Assembly: GCF_003725695.1 (NCBI RefSeq)
Contig: NZ_RJSE01000007.1
Span: 1,584,758-1,648,757 of the forward strand
Reading direction: 5' to 3'
Length of the DNA stretch: 64,000 nt
Origin: Nocardioides marmoriginsengisoli
GTDB taxonomy: Bacteria > Actinomycetota > Actinomycetes > Propionibacteriales > Nocardioidaceae
A program made the translations under genes and the position numbers. Below the pieces are notes generated by a model. It was given only the letters and a program-made list of their open reading frames with translations, searched no databases and was not told the DNA's origin. Within the stretch, counting starts at the first letter, position 1; the number at the start of each line of letters is the position of its first letter. This document shows positions 15,393 to 24,487 of this stretch, piece after piece.

Positions 15393-17957
15393 CGCGCGAT
15401 CAGACGATTCACCGTCCGTCCCGTCCTCCCGTCGAGCCTGGCCGCGGTGCTGGACCTGGCCACCAACCTGCGCTGGTCCTGGCACCCGCCGACCCAGGAC
15501 CTGTTCGCGGCGATGGACGCCGACGCGTGGGCCGAGTCCGGCCACGACCCGGTCAAGATGCTCGGGTCGATCCTGCCGAGCAGGCTGGACGAGCTCGCCG
15601 CCGACACCGCGTTCCTGGACCGGCTCGCGGGGGTCCGCGCCGACCTGGAGGCGTACCTGACCGGGGACCGCTGGTTCCAGAAGAGCGCGGCGCCGACGAC
15701 GATCGCCTACTTCTCCCCGGAGTACGGGATCACCTCGGTGCTGCCGCAGTACTCCGGCGGCCTCGGCATCCTGGCCGGCGACCACCTCAAGACCGCCAGC
15801 GACCTGGGCGTCCCGCTGATCGGGGTCGGCCTGCTCTACCGGCACGGCTACTTCCGGCAGTCGCTCTCCCGGGAGGGCTGGCAGCAGGAGACCTACCCGG
15901 TGCTCGACCCGGACGGGCTGCCGATCACGCCGCTGCGCGAGGCTGACGGGTCGCACGCCCAGGTCCGCCTCGACATCCCCGGCGACCACCCGCTGCTGGC
16001 CCGGATCTGGGTCGCCCAGGTCGGCCGGGTCCCGCTGCTGCTGCTCGACTCCGACGTCGAAGCCAACCCTCCCGCCCTGCAGGAGGTCACCGACCGGCTG
16101 TACGGCGGCACTCCCGAGCACCGGTTGCGCCAGGAGCTGCTCCTCGGGGTCGGCGGCGTCCGGGCGCTGCGCGCCTGGTCCCGGATCACCGGCGCTCCCG
16201 AGCCGGAGGTCTTCCACACCAACGAGGGCCATGCCGGCTTCCTCGGCCTGGAGCGGATCCGGGAGCTCAGCGTCGCCGAGGGCGGTCCCGGGCTGGCCTT
16301 CGCCGAGGCGCTCGAGGTCAGCCGCGCCGGCACCGTCTTCACCACCCACACCCCGGTCCCGGCCGGGATCGACCGGTTCCCGCGGGACCTGATCGCCCAG
16401 TACTTCGGCTCGCAGAGTGCGGTGCCCGGGGTCGCGGTCGACGACGTGCTGGCACTGGGAGCCGAGGACTACGAGGGCGGTGACCCGGGCGTCTTCAACA
16501 TGGCGGTGATGGGCTTCCGGCTGGCCCAGCGCGCCAACGGGGTGTCGCTGCTGCACGGCCAGGTCAGCCGCGGCATGTTCAACGGCCTCTGGTCGGCGTT
16601 CGACGAGACCGACGTGCCGATCACCTCGATCACCAACGGCGTGCACGCGCCGACCTGGGTCGCCCGCGAGGTCTTCGAGCTGGCGACGTCGCTCGGCGCG
16701 GACGTGGACTCCGACGACGACCAGGTCTGGGACGTGGTCGACAAGATCCCGGCCGCCGACCTCTGGGCGACCAAGCGCGCGCTCCGGCTGCGGCTGGTCG
16801 AGGATGCGCGCGCCCGGCTGCGGAAGTCGTGGCAGCAGCGCGGCGCCGCCCCGGCCGAGCTCGGCTGGGTCGACGAGGTGCTCGACCCGGACGTGCTGAC
16901 GATCGGGTTCGCGCGCCGGGTGCCGTCGTACAAGCGGCTGACGCTGATGCTGCACGACCGGGACCGGCTGACCCGGCTGCTGACCGACCCGGAGCGGCCG
17001 ATCCAGCTGGTGATCGCGGGCAAGTCGCACCCGGCGGACGAGGGCGGCAAGAAGATGATCCAGGAGATCGTCCGGTACGCCGACGAGGCGGGCGTCCGGC
17101 ACCGGATCGTGTTCCTGCCGAACTACGACATCGCGATGGCGCAGCCGCTCTACCCCGGCTGCGACGTCTGGCTGAACAACCCGCTGCGGCCCTACGAGGC
17201 CTGCGGCACCTCCGGCATGAAGGCGGCGCTGAACGGCGGGCTCAACCTCTCCATCCTCGACGGCTGGTGGGACGAGTGGTACGACGGCGACAACGGCTGG
17301 GCGATCCCGTCGGCGGACGGCATCGACGACCCGGACGCCCGGGACGCGATCGAGGCGAACGCCCTCTACGAGCTGATCGAGAACGAGGTCGCCCCGCGGT
17401 TCTACGACCACGATGAGACAGGTTTGCCGATCCGCTGGATCGAGATGGTCCGGCACACCCTGAAGTCGCTGGGGCCGAAGGTGCTCTCCACCCGGATGGT
17501 GCGCGACTACGTCGAGCGGCTCTACGTGCCGGCTGCCGGCGCGGCCCGGGAGATCAACTCCGACTACGACGGAGCGCGCGACCTGGCCTCGTTCAAGGCC
17601 CGGGTCCGGGCCGGCTGGGAGCAGGTCCGGATCGACCACCTCGACTCCGCGGGGGTCTCCGAGTCGCCCGAGGTCGGCGGCGCGCTCGAGCTGAAGGCGT
17701 ACGTCAGCCTCGGCGACCTGGCTCCGGGCGACGTCGCGGTTCAGCTGGTCCACGGCCGGGTCAAGGGGGAGGACGCGATCCTCGAGCCGGCGGTCAGCAC
17801 CCTCGACCTGGTCGAGACCTACGAGGGCGGGCGGCACCGGTTCGAGACCCGGCTGGTCCTCGACCGCCCGGGTCCGTTCGGCTACACCGTGCGGGTGCTG
17901 CCGCGGCACCAGGCGCTGGCATCGGCTGCGGAGCTGGGGCTCGTCGCCCTAGCCTGA
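15390..17957 (+). CDS. glgP: Alpha-glucan (glycogen) phosphorylase
   Basis: An 855-residue phosphorylase of the shorter bacterial/archaeal type. An N-terminal domain (~15-120, NLRWSWHPPTQDLF) precedes the glucan phosphorylase core. The PLP lysine is K611 in EACGTSGMKAALNGG. It releases glucose-1-phosphate from storage glucan. The start is GTG at 15390 with no Shine-Dalgarno and a good -10 six bases upstream. It is followed after five bases by the MpaB-family gene, although that gene also has its own -10-like motif. Confidence 0.88.
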   Translation: MRAIRRFTVRPVLPSSLAAVLDLATNLRWSWHPPTQDLFAAMDADAWAESGHDPVKMLGSILPSRLDELAADTAFLDRLAGVRADLEAYLTGDRWFQKSAAPTTIAYFSPEYGITSVLPQYSGGLGILAGDHLKTASDLGVPLIGVGLLYRHGYFRQSLSREGWQQETYPVLDPDGLPITPLREADGSHAQVRLDIPGDHPLLARIWVAQVGRVPLLLLDSDVEANPPALQEVTDRLYGGTPEHRLRQELLLGVGGVRALRAWSRITGAPEPEVFHTNEGHAGFLGLERIRELSVAEGGPGLAFAEALEVSRAGTVFTTHTPVPAGIDRFPRDLIAQYFGSQSAVPGVAVDDVLALGAEDYEGGDPGVFNMAVMGFRLAQRANGVSLLHGQVSRGMFNGLWSAFDETDVPITSITNGVHAPTWVAREVFELATSLGADVDSDDDQVWDVVDKIPAADLWATKRALRLRLVEDARARLRKSWQQRGAAPAELGWVDEVLDPDVLTIGFARRVPSYKRLTLMLHDRDRLTRLLTDPERPIQLVIAGKSHPADEGGKKMIQEIVRYADEAGVRHRIVFLPNYDIAMAQPLYPGCDVWLNNPLRPYEACGTSGMKAALNGGLNLSILDGWWDEWYDGDNGWAIPSADGIDDPDARDAIEANALYELIENEVAPRFYDHDETGLPIRWIEMVRHTLKSLGPKVLSTRMVRDYVERLYVPAAGAAREINSDYDGARDLASFKARVRAGWEQVRIDHLDSAGVSESPEVGGALELKAYVSLGDLAPGDVAVQLVHGRVKGEDAILEPAVSTLDLVETYEGGRHRFETRLVLDRPGPFGYTVRVLPRHQALASAAELGLVALA

Positions 17958-17962
17958 CTCCC

Positions 17963-18775
17963 ATGCCCGTCGGTGACCTGGACTCCCTCGACACCGCCCT
18001 GCTCGCGACCGGCGCCTCGATCTTCACCGCGCTGTCGGGCACCGCGAACGTGGTGATGCAGCTCAGCCGTCCGGAGGTCGGGTACGGCGTCAAGGACAGC
18101 CAGGTGGTCGAGGGCAGCCTGTTCGGCAACCCGCGCCGCCGGCAGCGGACCACCGTGGGCCTGCTCGCGGTGGCGACCCTGGGCACCGCGGACGAGCGGG
18201 CGGCGTACCGGAGGGCGACGAACGCGTCGCACGCCCGGGTCCCGAACGCGTTCGACCCGGAGCTGCAGCGCTGGGTCGGTGCCTGCATCTACCGCGGCTT
18301 CGAGGAGGCTCGCGAACTGACCTACGGGCCGCTGCGCGGTGCCGAGCGGGAGGCGTTCTACCGGCAGGGGGCGATCTTCGGCGGGATGCTGCAGATGCCG
18401 GCCGAGCTCTGGCCGGCGGACCGGGACGCCTTCGAGGAGTACTGGCGCACCGGCCTCGCCGGCGCCCGGATCGACGACGCCGTCCGGGAGTACCTGCTCC
18501 GGGTGATCCGCCTGGAGTACCTGCGTCGGCGGATCCCGGGGCCGGTCCTCCGGTTCCGGTTCTGGTTGGTCAGCGGCTACCTCCCGGCCGAGCTCCGGGC
18601 CCAGCTGGGACTCACCTGGACGCCGCGGCAGCAGAAACGATTCGTCCGGTTCAACCGCATTCTGGGAAGAATCGTCCGTCTCCTGCCGCCACGAGCGCGG
18701 AATTGGCCGTTCACCCGCTCGATCCGCGGCATCCGTTCCCGGCTGGCCGACGGCCGCGACCTGTTCGATTCCTGA
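17963..18775 (+). CDS. MpaB-family (DUF2236) oxygenase-like protein
   Basis: A 270-residue protein of the DUF2236/MpaB family, related to latex-clearing protein, some members of which bind haem. It shows the family's early motif GTANVVMQLSRPEVGYGVKDSQ and a conserved RRATNASHARV segment. Substrate and reaction are unknown. TAGCCT lies seven bases before the ATG, suggesting a leaderless transcript, although the gene also directly follows glgP. Confidence 0.75.
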   Translation: MPVGDLDSLDTALLATGASIFTALSGTANVVMQLSRPEVGYGVKDSQVVEGSLFGNPRRRQRTTVGLLAVATLGTADERAAYRRATNASHARVPNAFDPELQRWVGACIYRGFEEARELTYGPLRGAEREAFYRQGAIFGGMLQMPAELWPADRDAFEEYWRTGLAGARIDDAVREYLLRVIRLEYLRRRIPGPVLRFRFWLVSGYLPAELRAQLGLTWTPRQQKRFVRFNRILGRIVRLLPPRARNWPFTRSIRGIRSRLADGRDLFDS

Positions 18776-18817
18776 GACGTGCTACTCACCAGTAGGACCC
18801 GTGGCACCATTCTCGCC

Positions 18818-20035
18818 ATGACTGAGACCGCAGCCACGATCAACGAGACCCTGGTGCTCCCGTACCTCAACCACGCCGTGCGGATGTACGAGCAGAAGTA
18901 CGCCCTCCGCGGCGACATCGACGCCGCCATGCGGTTCGGCTGCGGCTACCCGCGCGGCCCGCTGACCACGCTGGACGAGCTCGGCCTGGACACCGTCCGC
19001 GACGCCCTCGCGGCCCGGTACGCCGAGACCGGCGACAACCTGCACAAGCCGGCCGACCTGCTCGAGTCGCTGGTCGCCGAGGGCCGCACCGGCAAGGCCG
19101 CCGGCCGCGGCTTCTACACCTACGCCGACGGCGAGGTCGTCAGCGACGACGAGACCCCGTCGGCCGACGACAAGCCGCAGCTCAAGCACGAGATCGCCAA
19201 GGTCGGCGTCGTCGGCACCGGCACGATGGCCTCGGGCATCGCCCAGGTCTTCGCCCAGAGCGGGTACGACGTGGTCTTCGTCGGCCGCGGCGAGGACAAG
19301 GTCGCCGGCGTCATCGCCGGGATCACCAAGGGCCTGGACAAGCTGATCGAGCGAGGCAAGTCCGATGAGGAGACCAAGGCCGCCGTCCTGGGCCGCCTGA
19401 CCGGCGCCACCACCCGCGACGCCCTGGCCGACGTCGACATCGTCGTCGAGGCCATCGCCGAGGACCTCGACCTCAAGCTCGAGCTGTTCCGCGACTTCGA
19501 CCGGATCATCAAGCCGGGCGCGATCCTGGCGACCACCACGAGCTCGCTGCCGATCACCCAGCTGGCCGAGGCGACCGCGCGTCCGGAGTCGGTCATCGGC
19601 ATGCACTTCTTCAACCCGGCGACCGCGATGAAGCTGGTCGAGGTCGTCACCGCCCCCGCCACCGGCGCGGACGTCAACGAGACCACCCTCGCGCTCTGCG
19701 CCAAGGTCGGCAAGGTCGCCGTCTCCTGCGCCGACCGCTCCGGGTTCATCGTGAACTGCCTGCTGTTCCCGTACCTCAACGACGCCTGCACCCTGGCTGA
19801 GGCGGGCACCGAGCTCACCGTCATCGACGACGCCATCAAGGCCGAGGCCGGCTTCCCGATGGGTCCCTTCCAGCTGCTCGACGTGGTCGGCAACGACGTC
19901 TCGCTGGCCATCCAGAAGGAGCTCTTCGCCGAGTTCAAGGAGCCCGGTTTCGCGCCGGCCGCCTCGCTGGAGAAGGTCGTCGCCGACGGGCACCTCGGTC
20001 GCAAGACCAAGCGCGGGTTCCACGACTACAGCTGA
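18818..20035 (+). CDS. 3-hydroxyacyl-CoA dehydrogenase family protein with duplicated C-terminal domain
   Basis: A 405-residue protein with an unusual order: a 3-hydroxyacyl-CoA dehydrogenase C-terminal domain first (~8-100, ending AAGRGFYTY), then the NAD-binding domain (~127-310, VGVVGTGTMASGIAQVFAQSG), then a second C-terminal domain ending KTKRGFHDYS. It is expected to interconvert 3-hydroxybutyryl-CoA-type thioesters and acetoacetyl-CoA types. The start is the ATG at 18818 (MTETAATI); an in-frame GTG at 18779 lies against the upstream stop. It fits with the thiolase and ccrA elsewhere in the window. Confidence 0.85.
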   Translation: MTETAATINETLVLPYLNHAVRMYEQKYALRGDIDAAMRFGCGYPRGPLTTLDELGLDTVRDALAARYAETGDNLHKPADLLESLVAEGRTGKAAGRGFYTYADGEVVSDDETPSADDKPQLKHEIAKVGVVGTGTMASGIAQVFAQSGYDVVFVGRGEDKVAGVIAGITKGLDKLIERGKSDEETKAAVLGRLTGATTRDALADVDIVVEAIAEDLDLKLELFRDFDRIIKPGAILATTTSSLPITQLAEATARPESVIGMHFFNPATAMKLVEVVTAPATGADVNETTLALCAKVGKVAVSCADRSGFIVNCLLFPYLNDACTLAEAGTELTVIDDAIKAEAGFPMGPFQLLDVVGNDVSLAIQKELFAEFKEPGFAPAASLEKVVADGHLGRKTKRGFHDYS

Positions 20036-20043
20036 TCCTTCCC

Positions 20044-20108
20044 GGACGTCGAGCTTGCCCCGGACGTCGAGCTTGTCGAGACGCCGCAGCTCGACAAGCT
20101 CGACGTCC
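20044..20108. terminator. Long perfect hairpin between convergent genes (REP-like element)
   Basis: A perfect 19-bp stem, left arm 20062-20080 and right arm 20090-20108 around a 9-base loop, lies between the convergent 3-hydroxyacyl-CoA dehydrogenase and DinB-like genes. A third partial copy of the arm (GGACGTCGAGCTTG) is at 20044-20057. It should stop transcription from both sides. Reverse-complemented, 20041-20083 is almost identical to a segment inside nirB, so it belongs to a dispersed repeat family. Confidence 0.8.
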
Positions 20109-20113
20109 GAGGC

Positions 20114-20698
20114 TCAGACGGCGGGCTTCCAGGGCTTGAGCCAGTCGGTCTCCGGCCAGCCCTCGATCGCCGCGACGAGCTCGTAGAGGGTGGCTCCGTC
20201 GACGCCCTCGCGGATGATGTCGGCGTGCCCGGCGTGCCGCGCGAGCTCCTCGATCAGGTGGAACCAGACCCAGCGGACCGACCAGGCGTCGATGTCCTTC
20301 GGGTTCCAGGGTGCGTCCGGCACCGGGACCGGGGCGGCGAGGTCGGCGGTCGCGACCGCGTCGAGCACCCGGGCGCAGACCTGGTCGAACCGGGCGAGCA
20401 GCGGCTCGAGCCCGGCCTCGGGGTCGTAGCGGAACCCGTCGCCGTAGTCGGCGACCGCGGCCGGGTCCGCCGGCGCCGGTCGCGACGGTGCCGCCAGGGC
20501 GAGCTCGAGCCAGTGCTCCTGAGTCTCGGTGACGTGCTTGATCAGGCCGCCGAGCGTCAGCGCGCTGACGGTGCTGACCTCGCCGGCCTGGGCGTCGGTG
20601 AGGCCGTGCACCACCACCCGGAAGGCGTCCTGCTGCTGGGCGATGTAACCGATCAGGGCTTCGGTCTCGTTGCTGACGGGGGCGACTTGTGCGGCCAT
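20114..20698 (-). CDS. DinB/DUF664 family protein
   Basis: A 194-residue four-helix-bundle protein of the DinB-like/DUF664 superfamily, which includes mycothiol-dependent enzymes. Candidate metal ligands are H55 (GGLIKHVTET) and the HAGH pair around 155-158, a usual triad spacing. The start is the ATG at 20698 with AAAGGAC upstream; longer frames run into the WYL regulator's promoter. It is divergent from that regulator with a perfect palindrome between them, so it may be its target. Confidence 0.8.
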   Translation of the reverse strand: MAAQVAPVSNETEALIGYIAQQQDAFRVVVHGLTDAQAGEVSTVSALTLGGLIKHVTETQEHWLELALAAPSRPAPADPAAVADYGDGFRYDPEAGLEPLLARFDQVCARVLDAVATADLAAPVPVPDAPWNPKDIDAWSVRWVWFHLIEELARHAGHADIIREGVDGATLYELVAAIEGWPETDWLKPWKPAV

Positions 20699-20754
20699 CG
20701 GGCTGTCCTTTGCTCGGGGGATCTGGTGGTCGGTTCCATCGTCGCGTCCCAATA

Positions 20755-20769
20755 GGACAGATTCTGTCC
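20755..20769. promoter_or_regulatory. Perfect 15-base palindrome, likely WYL regulator operator
   Basis: GGACAGA-T-TCTGTCC lies between the divergent DinB-like and WYL genes, 24 bases before the GTG at 20793. CATTCT (20781-20786) is six bases from that GTG and may be a -10. The perfect symmetry and position suggest autoregulation and control of the DinB-like gene. Confidence 0.65.
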
Positions 20770-20792
20770 GCATGTTCTGCCATTCTGGATCC

Positions 20793-21767
20793 GTGCCCGA
20801 TCTCGAGCCCGGCGCCGGCCCGACCCGCCGAGCGCTGCGCCTGCTGAGCCTGCTCCAGTCCCGCCCGACCTGGAGCGGACCGGAGCTGGCCGAGCGGCTC
20901 GGGGTCACCACCCGCAGCGTCCGGCGCGACGTCGAGCGGCTGCGGTCGATGGGGTACCCGGTGAACGCGCAGCAGGGGACCATCGGCGGTTACCAGCTCG
21001 GGGCCGGCCGGGCCCTGCCGCCGCTGCTCCTCGACGACGAGGAGGCGGTGGCGGTCGCGGTGTCGCTGCGGCTCGCCGCCGGCGGGACGGTGGCCGGCGC
21101 GAGCGAGGCGGCGCTCCGGGCGCTGACCAAGCTCGACCAGGTGCTGCCACCACGGCTGCGTTCCGAGATCGCCGCGATCCTCGCCGCCACCGACATGATC
21201 GACAGCCCGGCCACCGAGGTCGACCCGGACGCGCTGCTGGCGCTGGCCAAGTGCTGCCGGGACCGCCGCCGGGCGAGCTTCGAGTACGTCGCCCGGGAGG
21301 GCGCCCGGACCGAGCGCCGGGTCGAACCGGTCCGGCTGGTCGCCACCGGACGGCGCTGGTACCTGATGGCCTGGGACCTGGAGCGCGAGGACTGGCGGAC
21401 CTTCCGGCTGGACCGGATGACCGCGGTCACCGAGAGCACCTGGCGGTTCGACTTCCGCGAGCACCCCGACCCGGTCGAGTACGTCGGCCGCTCGATCAGC
21501 TCGCCGTACCGGTTCCTGGCGCGGGTGCACGTGCGGGCGCCGTACGACGAGGTCCGCGCCCGGGTGCTGCCGGCGTACGGCACGGTCAGCCCGGTCGATG
21601 CGGACCGGTGCCTGCTGGAGGCCGGGAGCGGCAACCTGTACGCGCTGGCCTTTCACCTGTGCTGGCTCGGCTGGGACATCGACGTGCTCGAGCCGCCGGA
21701 GCTGCGCACGGTGCTGGCCGAGCTCGGCGACCGGATGACCCGGGCCGGCCGGTCGGCTCAGTCCTGA
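20793..21767 (+). CDS. WYL-domain transcriptional regulator (YafY type)
   Basis: A 324-residue regulator with an N-terminal winged helix (residues ~8-60, RRALRLLSLLQSRPTWSGPELAERLGVTTRSVRRDVERL) and a WYL ligand-sensing domain whose signature RWYLMAWDLEREDWRTFRLDRM is visible near the middle. GTG at 20793 is preferred because the product then begins just before the helix and CATTCT is correctly placed; an ATG at 20772 would add seven residues. It ends overlapping the convergent response-regulator gene by ten bases. Confidence 0.85.
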   Translation: MPDLEPGAGPTRRALRLLSLLQSRPTWSGPELAERLGVTTRSVRRDVERLRSMGYPVNAQQGTIGGYQLGAGRALPPLLLDDEEAVAVAVSLRLAAGGTVAGASEAALRALTKLDQVLPPRLRSEIAAILAATDMIDSPATEVDPDALLALAKCCRDRRRASFEYVAREGARTERRVEPVRLVATGRRWYLMAWDLEREDWRTFRLDRMTAVTESTWRFDFREHPDPVEYVGRSISSPYRFLARVHVRAPYDEVRARVLPAYGTVSPVDADRCLLEAGSGNLYALAFHLCWLGWDIDVLEPPELRTVLAELGDRMTRAGRSAQS

Positions 21768-22414
21768 CCGAGGCCGCTCTCGCGCGCGGTCACGATCGCG
21801 GCCGAGCGGTCCCGGACGCCGAGCTTGTTGAGCACGTTGGAGACGTGGTTGCGCACCGTCTTCGGGCTGAGCACCAGGCGCCGGGAGATCGCCAGGTTGT
21901 CGAACCCGCGGGCGACCAGGTCGAGCACCTCGCGCTCCCGGTCGGTGAGCTCCGGGAACGGCACCCGGACGGCGGTACGCCCCGAGGTGACGGTCGCCAT
22001 CGCCCGCTCCGCGATCTTGGGCCCGAGGATCATCGCGCCGCCGGCGACCGCGCGCAGCGCCTGCTCGACCTCCTCCGGGGACGACGCCTTGAGCAGGTAG
22101 CCGCGAGCACCGGCGCGCATCGCGGCGACCACGGACTCGTCGTCCTCCTGCATCGTGACGACCAGGACGGCCAGGCCGGGCCGGCGCCGGACGATCTCGC
22201 GGGTCGCCTCGATCCCGGAGTCCTCGCCCAGGTGCAGGTCCATCAGCACCACGTCGACGGTCTCGGTCGCCGCGTCGTACGCCTCCTGGGCGGTCTCCGC
22301 CTCGGCGACCACCCGGACGCCGTCCAGCGAGTGCAGCAGCGCGGTCATGCCCAGCCGGAAGACCGGGTGGTCGTCGACGATCAGCACCCGGATCTCGTCG
22401 GCGGACTCAGGCAC
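21758..22414 (-). CDS. NarL/LuxR-family response regulator
   Basis: A 218-residue two-component regulator. The receiver domain (7-125) has the acidic pair in VDDHP and phospho-acceptor D59 in VVLMDLHLG. A LuxR-type helix-turn-helix is at ~150-210 (LTDREREVLDLVARGFDNLAISRRL, SPKTVRNHVSNVL). It overlaps the stop of the sensor kinase upstream by eight bases, so the two form a translationally coupled pair. Target genes are unknown. Confidence 0.93.
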   Translation of the reverse strand: MPESADEIRVLIVDDHPVFRLGMTALLHSLDGVRVVAEAETAQEAYDAATETVDVVLMDLHLGEDSGIEATREIVRRRPGLAVLVVTMQEDDESVVAAMRAGARGYLLKASSPEEVEQALRAVAGGAMILGPKIAERAMATVTSGRTAVRVPFPELTDREREVLDLVARGFDNLAISRRLVLSPKTVRNHVSNVLNKLGVRDRSAAIVTARESGLGQD

Positions 22415-24425
22415 GGGACACCTCCAGGGGCAGCACGGCCCGGACCCGGGTCCCGCTCGGTTGGTTGTCGAGGACCTCGAGTATCCCGCCGAGCTCCTCG
22501 GCGCGCTCGCGCATCGAGGAGCTGCCCACGCCGGGGACGGCGTCCGGGCCGATCCCGGAGCCGTCGTCGGCGATCTCGACCACCAGTGCGTCCTCGCGGA
22601 CGGCGGCGTCGAGCCGGCACCGGGTCGCGCCGCTGTGCCGGCCGGCGTTGGAGAGCGCCTCGGTGGCGATCGCGTACGCCGTCGCCGCCAGGCCCGGGTC
22701 CAGTCCTGCCGGGATGCCGGTCGCGGTGCTGGTCACGTCCAGCCCGGTGTCGCGGTGCCGGGCCGCCAGCTCGGCGAGTGCGGGCCCGAGGCCGAGCTCG
22801 TCGAGGACCGGCGGCAGCAGGCTGTGCGAGAGGCTGCGGACGTCCTGGACGCGCTGGTCGAGCTCACCCTGGAGCTGCTGGAGGATCTTCCCGGCCGCCT
22901 CGTCGTCGCGGCCGAGGAGGTTGCGCGCCCCCTGGAGGCCGAGCCGGAGCCCGGCCAGCGAGGGGCCGAGGCCGTCGTGGATCTCGCGCCGGATCACCCG
23001 GCGTTCCTCGAGCCGGACCCGGGTCAGCCGCGCCCGGGCCTCGTCGACCTGGCGGGCCTGGTGCAGCACGGCGAGCGCCGTCGCGGCCACGGCTCCGAAC
23101 TCGGCGATCATCTGCTCGCCGCGGGGACCGAGGGACTCTCCCGCCGGCAGGGTGACCTCGACGGTGCCGACCTCCTCGCCGCGGTGCAGCAGCGGCACCA
23201 CGGTGGGCGCGGACGTGGGTTCGCCCCAGGGCACCGCGCGGGCGCCGATCGGCCGGATCGTGACCGACTCCAGCCGCATCCCGGTGCCCAGGTCGCGAGC
23301 CAGCCCGGCGAAGAGCTCGTCGGCGCTGCCGGCCTCGCCGAGCTGGTTGCCGAAGCGGCGGACCAGGTGCGCCGGGTCGGCCACGGCGTCGCCGTACACG
23401 AGCCGGTTGACCCGGGCCTCCGCGACCAGGCGCGCCGGCTGGACGGCGACCGCCACCGCGGCCGCGCTGACCAGGTGCGCGAAGCCGTCGCCGGGAATGA
23501 CCTGCTGGGCGACCAGCGAGACCAGCAGGTAGACGCCGACCAGGCCGAGGGCGAGCAGCGCGGAGAGCGTCGCCCGGCTGATCGCGAGGTCCAGCCCCCA
23601 CATCCGGCCGCGGAGGACCGCCACCAGGATCGCGGCCGGGAACAGGGCTTGCGCGGCGAGGTGCAGGGCCGGGGTGATGCTGAGGACGTCCAGGAAGTTC
23701 CAGGTGTCGCCGAAGAGGGCGACGGTGGGGACCTGCAGCTCGTCGTCGTACCCGATCGGCATCGTCAGCGGCAGGAACGAGAGCGCCATCACCAGCGTGC
23801 CCAGGGCCAGCCAGCCGAGCCCGTTGCGCTCCTCGGCCGGGCCGGTACGCCGGCGGAGCTCGACGGCGGCCGCGGTCAGCACGCCGAGCGCGACGGTGAC
23901 GATGAAGAGCGTCCGGTCCCAGGCGCCCTCCTTCGCGTAGCGCTCGTAGACCATGACGGCGATCACGCCGGTGCCGGTCACCGGGCCGAGCCACTCCCAG
24001 CGCAACGGGCGGTCCCGGATCAGCCAGGGGATCACCAGGAAGAGGGCGAGGGTGCCGGGCACCCAGGCGGTGTTCTGCAGCTGGGCGTCCTCGACGTACG
24101 GGGTCAGCCGGCCGAAGAACGGGGCATCGGGGTAGCGGAGGGTGAGGGTCGTCCAGCCGTAGCTGAGCGAGGCCAGGCCGCCGCCGACGGCCGTGACCGC
24201 CAGGATCCACGGGACCGGGTGCCGGCGGCGGGACAGGGTGACGGCGGCGACCGTCCCGTAGACGATCGCCACCATCACGTCGACGGCGAAGAACCAGAAG
24301 CCGATGTCCGCCGAGGGTCGGGCCACCACGACGAGCGCGACCGCGAGCGCAGCGATCGCCCAGGCGGCGACCGCGATCGCGGTCGCCACCCGGGGCATTC
24401 CGGGAACCGGAGAGGTCAGGGACAT
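22407..24425 (-). CDS. Membrane sensor histidine kinase (HisKA_3/NarX type)
   Basis: A 672-residue sensor. Roughly seven or more membrane segments occupy the first ~280 residues, then a linker sensor region, then HisKA_3 with the phospho-acceptor H483 in RREIHDGLGPSLAG, and a HATPase domain (ALSNAGRHSG, DDGSGIG, SSMRERAEELGG). It phosphorylates the adjacent response regulator. The ATG at 24425 is close to TACGCT nine bases upstream, with no strong Shine-Dalgarno. The signal sensed is unknown. Confidence 0.9.
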   Translation of the reverse strand: MSLTSPVPGMPRVATAIAVAAWAIAALAVALVVVARPSADIGFWFFAVDVMVAIVYGTVAAVTLSRRRHPVPWILAVTAVGGGLASLSYGWTTLTLRYPDAPFFGRLTPYVEDAQLQNTAWVPGTLALFLVIPWLIRDRPLRWEWLGPVTGTGVIAVMVYERYAKEGAWDRTLFIVTVALGVLTAAAVELRRRTGPAEERNGLGWLALGTLVMALSFLPLTMPIGYDDELQVPTVALFGDTWNFLDVLSITPALHLAAQALFPAAILVAVLRGRMWGLDLAISRATLSALLALGLVGVYLLVSLVAQQVIPGDGFAHLVSAAAVAVAVQPARLVAEARVNRLVYGDAVADPAHLVRRFGNQLGEAGSADELFAGLARDLGTGMRLESVTIRPIGARAVPWGEPTSAPTVVPLLHRGEEVGTVEVTLPAGESLGPRGEQMIAEFGAVAATALAVLHQARQVDEARARLTRVRLEERRVIRREIHDGLGPSLAGLRLGLQGARNLLGRDDEAAGKILQQLQGELDQRVQDVRSLSHSLLPPVLDELGLGPALAELAARHRDTGLDVTSTATGIPAGLDPGLAATAYAIATEALSNAGRHSGATRCRLDAAVREDALVVEIADDGSGIGPDAVPGVGSSSMRERAEELGGILEVLDNQPSGTRVRAVLPLEVSRA

Positions 24426-24487
24426 GGTGGCCGAAGCGTAGGGCGGCGACCCGGCCTCCTGCCGTCCTTTCCGGCAAAGGTCCTCGG

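Noticed and set aside
14793-17909. Very long open frame on the minus strand opposite the ABC exporter and glucan phosphorylase
   Set aside because: It is an Arg/Pro/Gly-rich shadow of genes with clear domains on the other strand; high GC makes such frames common.
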